Assembly: GCF_003931855.1 (NCBI RefSeq)
Contig: NZ_CP034248.1
Coordinates: forward strand, 2,294,001 to 2,358,000
Direction of reading: 5' to 3'
Length of the DNA: 64,000 bases
DNA from: Paenibacillus lentus
GTDB lineage: Bacteria; Bacillota; Bacilli; Paenibacillales; Paenibacillaceae
In this document: positions 48,192 to 58,054 of the stretch, in pieces
How the letters are laid out: each line of letters starts with the position of its first letter
Numbering within the stretch: position 1 is the first letter of the stretch
Notes under the pieces: model-generated
Databases searched by the model: none
Told to the model about the DNA's origin: nothing
What the model saw: only the letters and a program-made list of their open reading frames with translations
Position numbers and translations under genes: made by a program

Positions 48192-48446
48192 ATGGATTCA
48201 CAGGAATTCGCTGAGAAGCAGTTGAACGAAACGATTGAAACTCTATGCCGCAGCAAAGTGGAGGAATTTCGACTTATCGGTTATGAACATGTAACCGTAT
48301 CGGAAATATGGGACTGTGTCAGTCATAAATATGAGAAAGAAGGTTATCCGGAGCTTCATCAATTGGTCAACGATATCCTTTCATTGAAATCTACCCAGTT
48401 TATGAATTACATGACGTTATCCGCATATCGTGGATCCCGTTTCTGA
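48192..48446 (+). CDS. comN: Post-transcriptional regulator ComN
   Basis: 84 residues of the ComN/YrzD family (KQLNETIETLCRSKVEEFRLIGYEHVT as two adjacent stretches, then VSEIWDCVSHKYEKEGYPE). In B. subtilis it affects comE mRNA. Its place between spoVB and secDF is conserved. GAAAGGGG before the ATG; the terminator stem overlaps its stop codon. Confidence 0.88.
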   Translation: MDSQEFAEKQLNETIETLCRSKVEEFRLIGYEHVTVSEIWDCVSHKYEKEGYPELHQLVNDILSLKSTQFMNYMTLSAYRGSRF

Positions 48447-48466
48447 GGAAATCGGGATCTTTTTTT
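48433..48466 (+). terminator. Intrinsic terminator overlapping the comN stop
   Basis: GATCCCGTTTC / GAAATCGGGATC with one bulge, loop TGAG, T7. Confidence 0.9.
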
Positions 48467-48511
48467 GCCTACAAATAGAGCGCACTAAAGAAAACGACAA
48501 TATTTGATAAA

Positions 48512-48540
48512 TTGACGCTCTTTTCCTGCATCGCTATAAT
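48512..48540 (+). promoter_or_regulatory. Sigma-A promoter of secDF
   Basis: TTGACG (48512-48517), 17-bp spacer, TATAAT (48535-48540); near-consensus and 39 bp before secD. Confidence 0.88.
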
Positions 48541-48578
48541 AGGAATATTGAGAATTTGAAAGGGGAACGAGGTACGGG

Positions 48579-49832
48579 ATGAAAAGACTCATCGCATTCA
48601 TAACCGTCGTGGCCGTTACAACTGGAATTATGGCTTGGACAAGCCCGGGTCTGCTTCGAGATGTGCATCTCGGCTTGGATCTGAAGGGTGGATTTGAGAT
48701 TCTTTACGAAGCCGAGCCTTTTGATAGCGGGGCTAAGGTAACGAGGGAATCACTGATTAAAACGGCTCAAAGCCTGGAGAAGCGCGCTAACCAGCTTGGT
48801 ACAAGCGAGCCGGAAGTAACGACAGAAGGAACGAATCGGATTCGGCTGAAGCTTGCTGGAGTAACTGATGAGAACGAAGTCCGGAAGCTGATGAAGAAGC
48901 CATCAACTTTGACGTTCCGCAGTAAGGATGGAACGGAGAAGGCGCCTGAAGAGTTTAACAAGATTGAACTAGTCGGCACCGATTTTGTGGAAGGCGGCGC
49001 TTCCGTTCAGTTTAATCAGCTGAATCAACCGGAGATTGCAATAAAGCTGAAGGATAAGGATAAGTTCGCACAGATTACCGAGCGGCTGCTGGGTAAGGAG
49101 TTAGCGATTTTTCTCGATGACGAACTGCTGTCCGCCCCTGTAGTTCAGGCTGTTCTAAGAGATGGAACGGCTTCAATTAGCGGAAACTATACACGGGAAG
49201 AAGCGAATGACTTGCGGGATGAGATTAACCGCGGTGCTCTGCCTCTTAAATTAACCGAGAAATATTCACAAAGCGTTGGAGCTACGCTAGGGAAACAATC
49301 CCTCTATCAGACGATTCAAGCAGGTTTGGTAGCCTCACTGTTCATATTGATATTTATGATTTGGATGTATCGCGTTCCAGGCCTGCTGGCCTGCTTTGGT
49401 CTCATCCTGCATACCTGGCTGCTTATTCTGGTCTTTAATTTTGCTGACTTTACTCTTACCCTGCCAGGGATTGCGGCTATCGTGCTCGGGGTAGGGATGG
49501 CTGTAGACGCCAACATTATTACCAATGAGCGGATCAGAGAAGAAATGCGGCTCGGAAAGAGCATCACTTCCGCTGTTAAAGCGGGGAGCAAGCATTCCTT
49601 CCGTACAATTATGGACTCGAACATCACGACGATCATTGTTGCAATCGTAATGTATATTTTTGGCACGGGAGCGGTTAAGGGCTTTGCCCTCGTCTTGATT
49701 GTGGAGATCGTGCTAAGTATCGCCACCAATATTTATTTCATTCGTTTCCTGCTGAACCTGCTGCTGAAGGCAGGTAAGTTGAAGAAGCCGAAATATTTCG
49801 GTGTAAAGGAGAGTGAAATTGGTGAGCTCTAA
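48579..49832 (+). CDS. secD: Protein translocase subunit SecD
   Basis: 417 residues. RND-type Sec partner using the proton gradient to pull exported proteins. N-terminal helix (AFITVVAVTTGIMAW), a P1 periplasmic-side domain opening with LGLDLKGGFEILYEAE, and a C-terminal block of five helices with VLGVGMAVDANIITNERIREE. The gene overlaps secF by 11 nt. Confidence 0.97.
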   Translation: MKRLIAFITVVAVTTGIMAWTSPGLLRDVHLGLDLKGGFEILYEAEPFDSGAKVTRESLIKTAQSLEKRANQLGTSEPEVTTEGTNRIRLKLAGVTDENEVRKLMKKPSTLTFRSKDGTEKAPEEFNKIELVGTDFVEGGASVQFNQLNQPEIAIKLKDKDKFAQITERLLGKELAIFLDDELLSAPVVQAVLRDGTASISGNYTREEANDLRDEINRGALPLKLTEKYSQSVGATLGKQSLYQTIQAGLVASLFILIFMIWMYRVPGLLACFGLILHTWLLILVFNFADFTLTLPGIAAIVLGVGMAVDANIITNERIREEMRLGKSITSAVKAGSKHSFRTIMDSNITTIIVAIVMYIFGTGAVKGFALVLIVEIVLSIATNIYFIRFLLNLLLKAGKLKKPKYFGVKESEIGEL

Positions 49833-50724
49833 AAATAAGCTGTTAAATTTGGACTTTGTGCGCATTGGCAGACGCTGCTATACGTTCTCCATCATATTAA
49901 CGATTATCGGTGTTATTTCATTGGCTGTATTTGGGCTTAACTATAGCGTTGACTTCAAAGCTGGGTCAAACGTCGATATTTCGTTTACTAAATCCATTAC
50001 GTCGGAGCAGGTTGAGCCTATTCTAGAGGAGCTCGGTATTCAGGAAGGAACGAAGATCACTCCAGGGGCGGATCGAATGTCCATCCGCTTTGAAGAGGTT
50101 CTGGATGAAGATCAGGATCACCAGTTGAAGAGCGAAATTTTGAAGCTAGACAGTGAGGCCTCTCTAGAGATCAACACGGTGGACCCGGAAATGGCTAAAG
50201 AGCTGGCGATAAACGCGATGTGGGCTGTACTGTTGTCGAGTTTGGGGATTATCGTATATGTAAGCATCCGTTTTGAGTGGCGTTTTGCGGTTGCTGCAAT
50301 TGTTGCCTTGCTGCATGATGCCTTTTTGGTGGTGACGGTTTTCTCCATCTTCCGTCTAGAAGTAGATCTGACCTTTATCATTGCGGTCCTAACCATTATT
50401 GGTTATTCGATTAATGATACAATCGTTATTTTTGACCGGATACGAGAAAATTTACGTTTTGCCAAACAGAAGACACGCGAAGATCTGGCCGATATCGTAA
50501 ACAAAAGTGTGTCCCAGACGATTATGCGTTCGCTGTATACCGCGTTAACTGTATTTATTGCAGCTCTATTCTTGCTCTTGCTGGGAGGAGCTTCGATTAA
50601 GATGTTCTCGTTGGCCATGGTCATTGGGCTTCTATTCGGGGCATATTCCTCAATCTTCATTGCCAGCCCGCTGTGGTTTGTGCTTAAGAGCAAGCAGAAA
50701 AACAAACCGGCCAAAGCGTCCTAA
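49822..50724 (+). CDS. secF: Protein translocase subunit SecF
   Basis: 300 residues, partner of SecD: LDFVRIGRRCYTFSII start, YSVDFKAGSNVDISF, and the helix-4 motif TIIGYSINDTIVIFDRIREN. GTG at 49822 has AAGGAG at 9-nt spacing; a GTG at 49813 lies on top of that site. SecD and SecF are separate proteins here, whereas B. subtilis fuses them. Confidence 0.96.
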   Translation: MSSKNKLLNLDFVRIGRRCYTFSIILTIIGVISLAVFGLNYSVDFKAGSNVDISFTKSITSEQVEPILEELGIQEGTKITPGADRMSIRFEEVLDEDQDHQLKSEILKLDSEASLEINTVDPEMAKELAINAMWAVLLSSLGIIVYVSIRFEWRFAVAAIVALLHDAFLVVTVFSIFRLEVDLTFIIAVLTIIGYSINDTIVIFDRIRENLRFAKQKTREDLADIVNKSVSQTIMRSLYTALTVFIAALFLLLLGGASIKMFSLAMVIGLLFGAYSSIFIASPLWFVLKSKQKNKPAKAS

Positions 50725-50752
50725 ACGACGGTTTGCCATTTGCTTGATATGA

Positions 50753-50787
50753 GCGAAGCCGCGTCTCGATGATGGACGCGGCTTCGC
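50753..50787 (+). terminator. Hairpin after secF
   Basis: Perfect 13-bp stem GCGAAGCCGCGTC / GACGCGGCTTCGC, loop 9 nt, but only a short T-poor tail. Termination is plausible, not certain. Confidence 0.6.
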
Positions 50788-50824
50788 CGTCTTCATGGTA
50801 ATAACGTGTTTCAGGAGGGTTATT

Positions 50825-51784
50825 ATGATTCGCGAACAAGCTGTACCATCTGATTCTGCCGCTTGGCTCGGCATTGTTAACAATGTCATTCTAGCTGTAT
50901 TCAAAGGGGGAGTAGGTTTACTCTTTGACAGCCGGGCATTGCTTGCTGACGCCCTATATTCAGCATCAGATGCAGCAGCGGGTATTGCCGAGAAGCTCCA
51001 GTTGCCGCAAATGTTCAAAAAGAGGGTAGGGAAGCGGCATGGGGGAAGCGGGAATAGTACGGCAGAGCCGCTTATTGCGTGTTTATTTGCAGTTTTTCTA
51101 TTCATGGGTGCTTTGCAATTGGGGATAACTTCAATTTCGGCGATGGTGAGCGGAAATATTCTCGCTCCGGGTTATATGTCTGTGGTAGCTGTTGTTGTTT
51201 CGATTGCTTTGAGAGAGATTGTATTTCAAATACAACAGCGTCAGAATCGTAAGCATTCGGGGAATACCTCTCTATCCTATATCGAAATACACAAGTATTC
51301 CTTATATGCTTCAATTATTGTTCTTCTGGGCGTTTTTGGAGCGATGGCTGGTGAAGCATGGGATATTCCGCTGATGCTGTATATCGACCCGGCAGCCGCA
51401 TTGATTGTGGCTGGTCTTGTCTTTTGGAGAGGTTATCATTTAATTTTAGGAGCCTTATATGGCAAGCAAGAATCCAAAATGCAGATTGAAGACAAGACTC
51501 CATTTATTGAAACTGTGCAAAGGGTGCATGGTGTCATTACCGTAGACGAAATGAAATTAACGGACAATGGTCATTATATTTCTGCCGCAGTAATTATCAG
51601 CGTAAATCCTCAAATTTCTGTTCTAGAGGCGAATCACATTGCAAATCGAGCAAAAATATTGCTTATGAACCGTTTTTCCCAGGTAAGCGATGTGAGTATA
51701 CAAATTATGCCCTATGATCCGGGCTATCCTTACAAGAGTAATTATGAAGGATCAAATAATAACCTGCCTACACTGTTGCAATAA
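50825..51784 (+). CDS. Cation diffusion facilitator family transporter
   Basis: 319 residues, about six helices plus a C-terminal ferredoxin-like domain (VHGVITVDEMKLTDNGHYIS). Metal-site motifs: helix 2 DSRALLADALYSASD and helix 5 YIDPAAALIVA. The helix-2 site is DxxYxxxD instead of the common DxxHxxxD, so the metal may differ from zinc. The ATG at 50825 follows CAGGAGGG; 10 in-frame codons before it lack support. Confidence 0.88.
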   Translation: MIREQAVPSDSAAWLGIVNNVILAVFKGGVGLLFDSRALLADALYSASDAAAGIAEKLQLPQMFKKRVGKRHGGSGNSTAEPLIACLFAVFLFMGALQLGITSISAMVSGNILAPGYMSVVAVVVSIALREIVFQIQQRQNRKHSGNTSLSYIEIHKYSLYASIIVLLGVFGAMAGEAWDIPLMLYIDPAAALIVAGLVFWRGYHLILGALYGKQESKMQIEDKTPFIETVQRVHGVITVDEMKLTDNGHYISAAVIISVNPQISVLEANHIANRAKILLMNRFSQVSDVSIQIMPYDPGYPYKSNYEGSNNNLPTLLQ

Positions 51785-51826
51785 TTCGCGCAGAGGCAGA
51801 AGGTTAAGAAAGAAGGTGCTGTCAGG

Positions 51827-54247
51827 TTGCTTCATCCGAAGTACCGTTGGGTTGGTCTACATAGGGAGGACAGTGTCGCCTCGCTGTTAGGCGAGCAGCT
51901 TGAAATACCAAAAATATTGGCTTCCCTGCTCGTTAACCGTGGAATACAAGATGTTCAGGAAGCACGGCGTTTTTTGCAGGGGACGATGAGTGATCTTCAT
52001 GATCCTTTTTTGCTTAGTGGCATGCAAGAGGCAGTGGCAAGAATTAGGAGAGCCATTGAGCAGGACGAGCAAATTTTAATTTATGGTGATTACGATGCAG
52101 ATGGTGTATCTTCTACAGCACTCATGATTTGTTTAATGCGTCATTTGAATGCGAGGTACGAGTACTATATTCCGCATCGCTCAAAGGAAGGGTATGGACT
52201 TCATATTGCTGCCTTAGAGCCATTTGTGGAGCGAGGATTTACGCTAATCATCACCGTAGATACAGGAATCAGTGCAGTTGAGCAAATCGCCTATGCGCGT
52301 GCTGCAGGCGTGGATGTCATCGTTACCGATCACCATGAGCCACCGGAAACTCTACCGGAAGCTTATGCACTTGTGAATCCCAAATTACCTTATTGTCCAT
52401 ACCCGTTTAAGGGGCTGGCTGGCGTGGGAGTAGCCTATAAATTAGCGACTGCTCTGCTTGGCGATCATACGCCTGCGGCATGGACGGAATTGGTCACTCT
52501 AGGGACGATAGCGGATTTGATGCCGCTTACAGATGAGAATCGGATTTTAGTTGCGAACGGATTGAAGGCGATGTCCTATTCCAGCTTTCCGGGGATAACG
52601 GCACTAATGGGTGTATCCGGCTATGCTAAAAAAGCAACAGAAGAGGTTTCCTCAAATCATGTAGCCTTTGGGCTTGCCCCCCGTATTAATGCAAGTGGGC
52701 GAATGAGTTATGCTGATCAGGCGGTTGCTCTGTTAACGACAGAAAATATAGAAGAGGCAGAGAAGATTGCCGAGGATTTGGATATCCTGAATAAAGAACG
52801 TCAATTGCTTGTCGATCGTATCGTGCAGGAGGCAGTTGCTCAGTTAGCGGAGAAAGAGGCCGAAGGCTCGATTCCTCATGTCATTGTTTTGGCTGGAGAA
52901 GGTTGGAATCCAGGGGTTATCGGGATTGTTGCCTCAAAAATATTGGATCGTTATTATCGCCCAACCCTTGTCTTGGGCATTGACCCGGCAACGGGAATAT
53001 GCAAAGGCTCTGCGCGCTCTATTCCGGGGTTTGACATGTATGAGGCTCTGACCCACTGTAAAAGCTTGTTGGAGCACTATGGAGGGCATCCCTCTGCGGC
53101 AGGAATGACCTTGCAACGGGAACAGCTTAACCATCTCGAGGAGCAGCTGAATCGGTATGCTGAAGGCGTGCTTCGTGAGGAGCATTTTGTCCCGATCATG
53201 CAGACGGACTTAGAGTGCTCCTTGTCGGACATTTCATTGCCGGTTATTGAACAAATGGAAGGACTTGCCCCGTTCGGAATGGGGAACACATGCCCTAGGC
53301 TGCTCATTCGCGGCGCGAAGCTCATAGAATCCCGAGCATTAGGGAAGGAAGGCAAGCATATGAAGCTGCTGCTCAGCCAGAATGGAACTGTGATGGAGGC
53401 AGTTGCATTTGGCAAGGGAGAGCTGTTGTCCCAATTGACAGAACAGGCTAGAGTCGATGTTGTTGCTGAAGCCAGCATTAATGAGTGGAACGGCTCCCGT
53501 AAGCCGCAATTGGTCATTCAGGATCTTGCTGTGCCTCATATTCAGGTGTTTGATCATCGGGGATCTAGATATCCCGTCAATAAGATGAATGAAGTCAGAA
53601 GCAATCTTATAGAACGGCAGTCGCTGGAGCAGCATATGATCGCGGTCGTTACGATGGAAGATTCGAATGCATTGAAAAATTATGAATTGAATGATACCCC
53701 TTGTTGGATATATGATAAGGACGTTGGCGTAATTCCTAGCAATACGGCAGCTTTCAAGAACGGACAAAGCAGGGATGATATAAAAATATTGTTCGTTCTA
53801 GAACTTCCTGAGTCGCCTGAAATATGGCATAAAATGATGGGCTCATTCTCAGCGCTCGAAAGAGTGTATCTGTTTCATTCGGCAAGGGATAAACAGGAGG
53901 CGCTTCATCCGCCCTCCAGGGAGCAATTTAAGCAGATTTATGCGCTGCTCAAGCATCAGGTCACCGCTCCGGTCAACGAAGAAGAGCTTATTTCCAGCCT
54001 AATACAGCGAACTCGTCTATCTCGGCGGATGCTGGTCATGACGCTGGAGATTTTCGAGGAGCTAGGCTTCATATATCGCCAAATGGGAACCGTAATGATG
54101 AATCAGGCACCCGCCAAACGAGCGCTCGATTCATCCCGCCGTTACCTGGAGCTGGAAGGGCTAGCTGAAATGGAACAGATTTTGCATCATGCTGGAATAC
54201 CACAAATTACGCAGTGGCTAATGACAAATCAGCAAAATGTATCTTAA
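51827..54247 (+). CDS. recJ: Single-stranded-DNA exonuclease RecJ
   Basis: 806 residues. 5'-3' ssDNA exonuclease in recombination and mismatch repair. DHH domain: YGDYDADGVSSTA (motif I), VDTGISAVEQ, VTDHHEPPE; DHHA1 domain with GGHPSAAGMTL; OB fold after it (LIRGAKLIE). The ~200-residue C-terminal extension is the Bacillus/Paenibacillus type. TTG start with AAGGTG 8 nt upstream. Confidence 0.96.
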   Translation: MLHPKYRWVGLHREDSVASLLGEQLEIPKILASLLVNRGIQDVQEARRFLQGTMSDLHDPFLLSGMQEAVARIRRAIEQDEQILIYGDYDADGVSSTALMICLMRHLNARYEYYIPHRSKEGYGLHIAALEPFVERGFTLIITVDTGISAVEQIAYARAAGVDVIVTDHHEPPETLPEAYALVNPKLPYCPYPFKGLAGVGVAYKLATALLGDHTPAAWTELVTLGTIADLMPLTDENRILVANGLKAMSYSSFPGITALMGVSGYAKKATEEVSSNHVAFGLAPRINASGRMSYADQAVALLTTENIEEAEKIAEDLDILNKERQLLVDRIVQEAVAQLAEKEAEGSIPHVIVLAGEGWNPGVIGIVASKILDRYYRPTLVLGIDPATGICKGSARSIPGFDMYEALTHCKSLLEHYGGHPSAAGMTLQREQLNHLEEQLNRYAEGVLREEHFVPIMQTDLECSLSDISLPVIEQMEGLAPFGMGNTCPRLLIRGAKLIESRALGKEGKHMKLLLSQNGTVMEAVAFGKGELLSQLTEQARVDVVAEASINEWNGSRKPQLVIQDLAVPHIQVFDHRGSRYPVNKMNEVRSNLIERQSLEQHMIAVVTMEDSNALKNYELNDTPCWIYDKDVGVIPSNTAAFKNGQSRDDIKILFVLELPESPEIWHKMMGSFSALERVYLFHSARDKQEALHPPSREQFKQIYALLKHQVTAPVNEEELISSLIQRTRLSRRMLVMTLEIFEELGFIYRQMGTVMMNQAPAKRALDSSRRYLELEGLAEMEQILHHAGIPQITQWLMTNQQNVS

Positions 54248-54315
54248 TATTCATTATTTACTTTACTTTATAGGTATGCTGTTGTTATGCGCTCAACTAC
54301 TAGGAGGAGATTGTT

Positions 54316-54828
54316 TTGGATTTCAAAGAGTACATTCGTGTTATACCCGATTTTCCCCAACCAGGAATTAGCTTTAAGGATATTACAACGCTGCTCAACA
54401 ATGGAGAAAAGTACCGAGAAGCGATTAACGAGCTTAAGAGCATGGTGTCCGATCTGAAGATCGATTTGATCGCAGGGCCTGAAGCACGGGGTTTCGTTGT
54501 AGGCGCACCTCTGGCTTATGCGCTTGGCGTAGGCTTCATACCTATTCGTAAGAGCGGAAAGCTCCCCTATCAAACGATCGAGGTCGGATATGATCTGGAA
54601 TATGGATCCGATCGCTTGGCTATGCATAGCGATGCTGTCAAACCAGGCCAGAATGTGTTGATTGCTGATGATTTATTAGCTACAGGGGGGACTATCTCCA
54701 CTTCGGTTAAACTGGTGCGTGAGCTAGGCGGTAATGTAGTAGGAACGGCATTTTTGATCGAATTGAGCGAGTTGAATGGCCGGGACAAATTGCCAGGCAT
54801 CGACGTGTTCTCGTTGTTAACGTATTAA
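54316..54828 (+). CDS. apt: Adenine phosphoribosyltransferase
   Basis: 170 residues. Salvages adenine to AMP with PRPP. PRPP-binding loop VLIADDLLATGGT and the N-terminal IPDFPQPGISFKDITTLL are diagnostic. TTG start behind AGGAGG with 8-nt spacing. It follows recJ and, in most Bacillales, is followed directly by relA; here a glucanase and permease intervene. Confidence 0.97.
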   Translation: MDFKEYIRVIPDFPQPGISFKDITTLLNNGEKYREAINELKSMVSDLKIDLIAGPEARGFVVGAPLAYALGVGFIPIRKSGKLPYQTIEVGYDLEYGSDRLAMHSDAVKPGQNVLIADDLLATGGTISTSVKLVRELGGNVVGTAFLIELSELNGRDKLPGIDVFSLLTY

Positions 54829-54850
54829 ACGAACTGTGAATAAAAATGTA

Positions 54851-54878
54851 AGGGCAGCCTAACGGGCTGCCCTTTTTT
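54851..54878 (+). terminator. Intrinsic terminator after apt
   Basis: GGGCAGCC / GGCTGCCC, 5-nt loop, T6. Confidence 0.93.
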
Positions 54879-55099
54879 ATGTTCAACTTTAAGGGGCCGA
54901 TAAAACATGTGGGGAATTACGAAAATGCATGCGGACGTTTCTCCTATAATTGGATAATTCCTAGTGTTTTCGCCTTATTTAGTTAAAAAATAACAATATT
55001 TTCTTGACCTTGCTGTAGACTGAGATTAACAATAGGGGTGTGCTAACTAAGTCAGGGCATATGGGGGACTTATAACAATTATACCTGAGGAGGATTTCA

Positions 55100-57938
55100 T
55101 TGAAGAAGCTAATTTCGTATGTACTTGTTCTGGCTGTAGGAATGTCGCTTTGGTCGGCAGAAATGAATGCGTTTTCAGGGGAGGTGACAGTAGGTAAAGG
55201 ATCTTACTCGACCATGCTGCCTCCGGGGGCAACGGATGCACCACCTAGTATATACAAAAATTCAGACGTTACTGGGAAAATGCCTACGAATGATTGGTGG
55301 AGTAACCTGGCATGGATCCCTATTCTGAGGCACAGTATCCGCACCTTCTGGCGTTGAAAAATCAGGAAGATGGCATGCGGATTTACTATCCTGGAGCAAG
55401 AATATCGGCTCAGCCTGGATTTGTTGCTGGCTGGATGAATGACATTCATGATTTTACCGTAAGCCATTCTGCCGCAGCATCCTTCCCCGATGCTAAAGTG
55501 GATGGCTTCAGCGATTGGTTTGTGAAGGCGCTGTACCAGCAAGGAAGCAATTCCATGAACGTATCTTACGGACACGGCTCGCCGTATGTCTATTTCACCT
55601 TTGCCGGAGGGGATCCGCAGCTAAAATTCTATACGCCTCCGACTGTATGGTCAGGAAATAGCAGCAGTTCTGTTCTCGGCATCACGATCGAAGGCGCGCA
55701 TTATGGTTTGTTTGGTGCAACGGGCAGCACGTGGAGCGGTATTGGAAGCAATACGCTGATTAATCACTTAAACGGCAAAAATTATTTCTCGATTGAGGTT
55801 CTTCCAGACAATTCAGTAGACACCTTAAATAAGTTTAAGCAGTATGCCTATTCTCATATCAATGATACTAGAGTGGATTATTCCTATGACGAATCGACCA
55901 GTGAAGTTATGACTACATTCACGGCAAGCACGGTAGCTAAAGAAGGTAATGAGTCGGGGACGATCTTTGCTCTTTATCCACATCAGTGGAAGAATTCCCC
56001 GGTAACAACGCTTCCATACACGTATCCTTCCGTTCGGGGGGAAATGAAAACGGCTGAGGGAACGACATTTCAAACGATAATGAAGTATAACGGCGTTCTG
56101 CCTGCGCTTCCAGACCTTGGGACGTATGACAAAAGCATTTTGAATCAATATGTGAACGAGGCAGCTGCTGAGCAGTACACAGGAGCCATGGATACGTATT
56201 GGACGGGAAAACGCTTAGGAAAACTAGCCGTATTAGCGCCGATTGCTGGGTTGGCAACACGGCTGCTTCCGTCAAATTCCGTTCGGAAATGAAAAGCATT
56301 CTTGAGGATTGGTTAAAGGCTAGCAATTCCTCCGGCCAATTAAAAGCATCCAATGTTTTCTATTATAACAATAATTGGGGAACCATGATCGGTTATCCTG
56401 ACAGCTACGGAACAGCCAATGAGCTGAATGATCATCATTTCCACTATGGTTATTTTATCAAGGCTGCTGCTGAGATTGCCAGAACGGATAAGGACTGGGC
56501 TAGCGACGCTAATTGGGGTGGGATGATCAAGCTGCTAATACGTGACATAGCCAGTGTAGATCGTGAAGATACGATGTTCCCGTATTTACGGAATTTTGAT
56601 CCTTATGCTGGTCATTCGTGGGCTTCTGGGCATGCCAAGTTCGGTGACGGTAATAACAATGAATCATCGTCAGAGGCTATGAACGCTTGGGCAGGACTTA
56701 TTCTGTGGGGAGAGGCTACAGGAAATAAGACGATTCGGGATGCAGGAATTTACCAATATGTGACGGAAATGAATGCGATTAATGAGTACTGGTTTGATGT
56801 GCATGACACGAATTTTCCTGCTGGATTTACTAAGGAGACAGCCAGTATGGTTTGGGGAGGCAAAACGGTAGGCGATGCCACTTGGTGGACTAACAATCCG
56901 ACTGAAGTTCATGGCATCAACTGGCTGCCAATCACATCCGTCTCGTTATATTTGACGCAATATCCTGAATATGCCGCTAGAAATTATAATGCGCTTCTAT
57001 CCGAGAGCGGTGGTAATTTTAGTCCTTGGGAGGACTTGGTATATATGTATCGGGCGATTTCTGATCCTGCGGATGCCAAAGCCAAATTCAATGCCCGCGT
57101 ATCTCAGCTAACCCCGGAGGCAGGCAATTCTAAAGCGAATACGTATCACTGGATTCATAACCTGGATGCATTAGGTCATGCAGATCCGACGGTTACAGCA
57201 GACTATCCAATCTATGCCGTGTTCAATAAGAATGGCGTGAAGACTTATGTGGTTTACAACATGACGAGTGGCGTAAAGACGGTTCGTTTCTCAGATGGCC
57301 ATCAGGTTACCGTACAGCCGAACAGTTTTAATGTCGGAAATGGCGGAGGTGAAGGCGGTGAAGGTGGTGACTCAGATACAGCTGCTCCTACAGCTCCCAC
57401 GGACTTGAAGGTTACGGCAAAAACGGCGACAACGGTCAGTTTAAGCTGGGCAGCATCTAGCGACAATGTTGGTGTGACGGGATATGAAGTATATAGCGGA
57501 AGCAGCTTGGTAGCTGCGGTGCCGGAGACGACAGCAGTAGTTAGCGGATTGGCACCAAATACAGCTTATACTTTTACGATAAAGGCAAAGGATGCAGCAG
57601 GCAATATTTCTCCGGACAGTAATAGTGTCGAAGTTACGACAGAACTAGCCGGTGGAGGGGATGAAGATATTGTTACGGAGGATTATACGGTTAGGATAAA
57701 TCGGATTTCTGCTACAGAGGCCAGGATTGTTTTCACTCCGACGACACCAGCGCTCTATGTAGATATCCATTACACTGTATCGGGAGGCCAGCAGCTTAAT
57801 TACCGGATGGGAAATCATAACGGCATCTGGGAACAGAGTATTGGCAGCTTACAGGCGGGGGATGTGATCGATTACTGGTTTACGTATGAAAAATCCGGTC
57901 CGCAGTATGATTCGCCTCATTATACCTACACGAATTGA
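55100..57938 (+). pseudogene. GH81 endo-beta-1,3-glucanase with FN3 and CBM56, frameshifted twice
   Basis: Signal peptide and N-terminus (NDWWSNLAW) in one frame, then a shift near 55315-55320 (continuing PYSEAQYPHLLALK), then a second near 56245-56250 (LAPIA, then WVGNTAASVKF). The last part keeps the GH81 active-site segments LNDHHFHYGYF and NNESSSEAMNAWAGLILWGE, an FN3 domain (TAPTDLKVTAKTATTVSLSW) after a Gly linker, and a CBM56-like glucan-binding end (about the last 95 residues). Both shifts equal loss of one base (or four). The catalytic half is otherwise clean, so recent mutation or sequencing error are both possible. The ribosome site GAGGAGG is intact. Confidence 0.85.
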
Positions 57939-57978
57939 TGATCTAATCTGGAAGGTGCATAATGCCAAACTCGTAACA

Positions 57979-58019
57979 AAAAGGTCGAGTCAGGGAATGA
58001 ATTATTCCCTACTCGACCT
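57979..58019. terminator. Bidirectional terminator between glucanase and uracil permease
   Basis: AAGGTCGAGT-C-AGGGAAT pairs with ATTCCCT-A-CTCGACCTT, 5-nt loop; A-rich before and T-rich after. The two genes converge here. Confidence 0.85.
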
Positions 58020-58054
58020 TTCTCACTTATATATTGATAAGCGATTCCCCCGCC

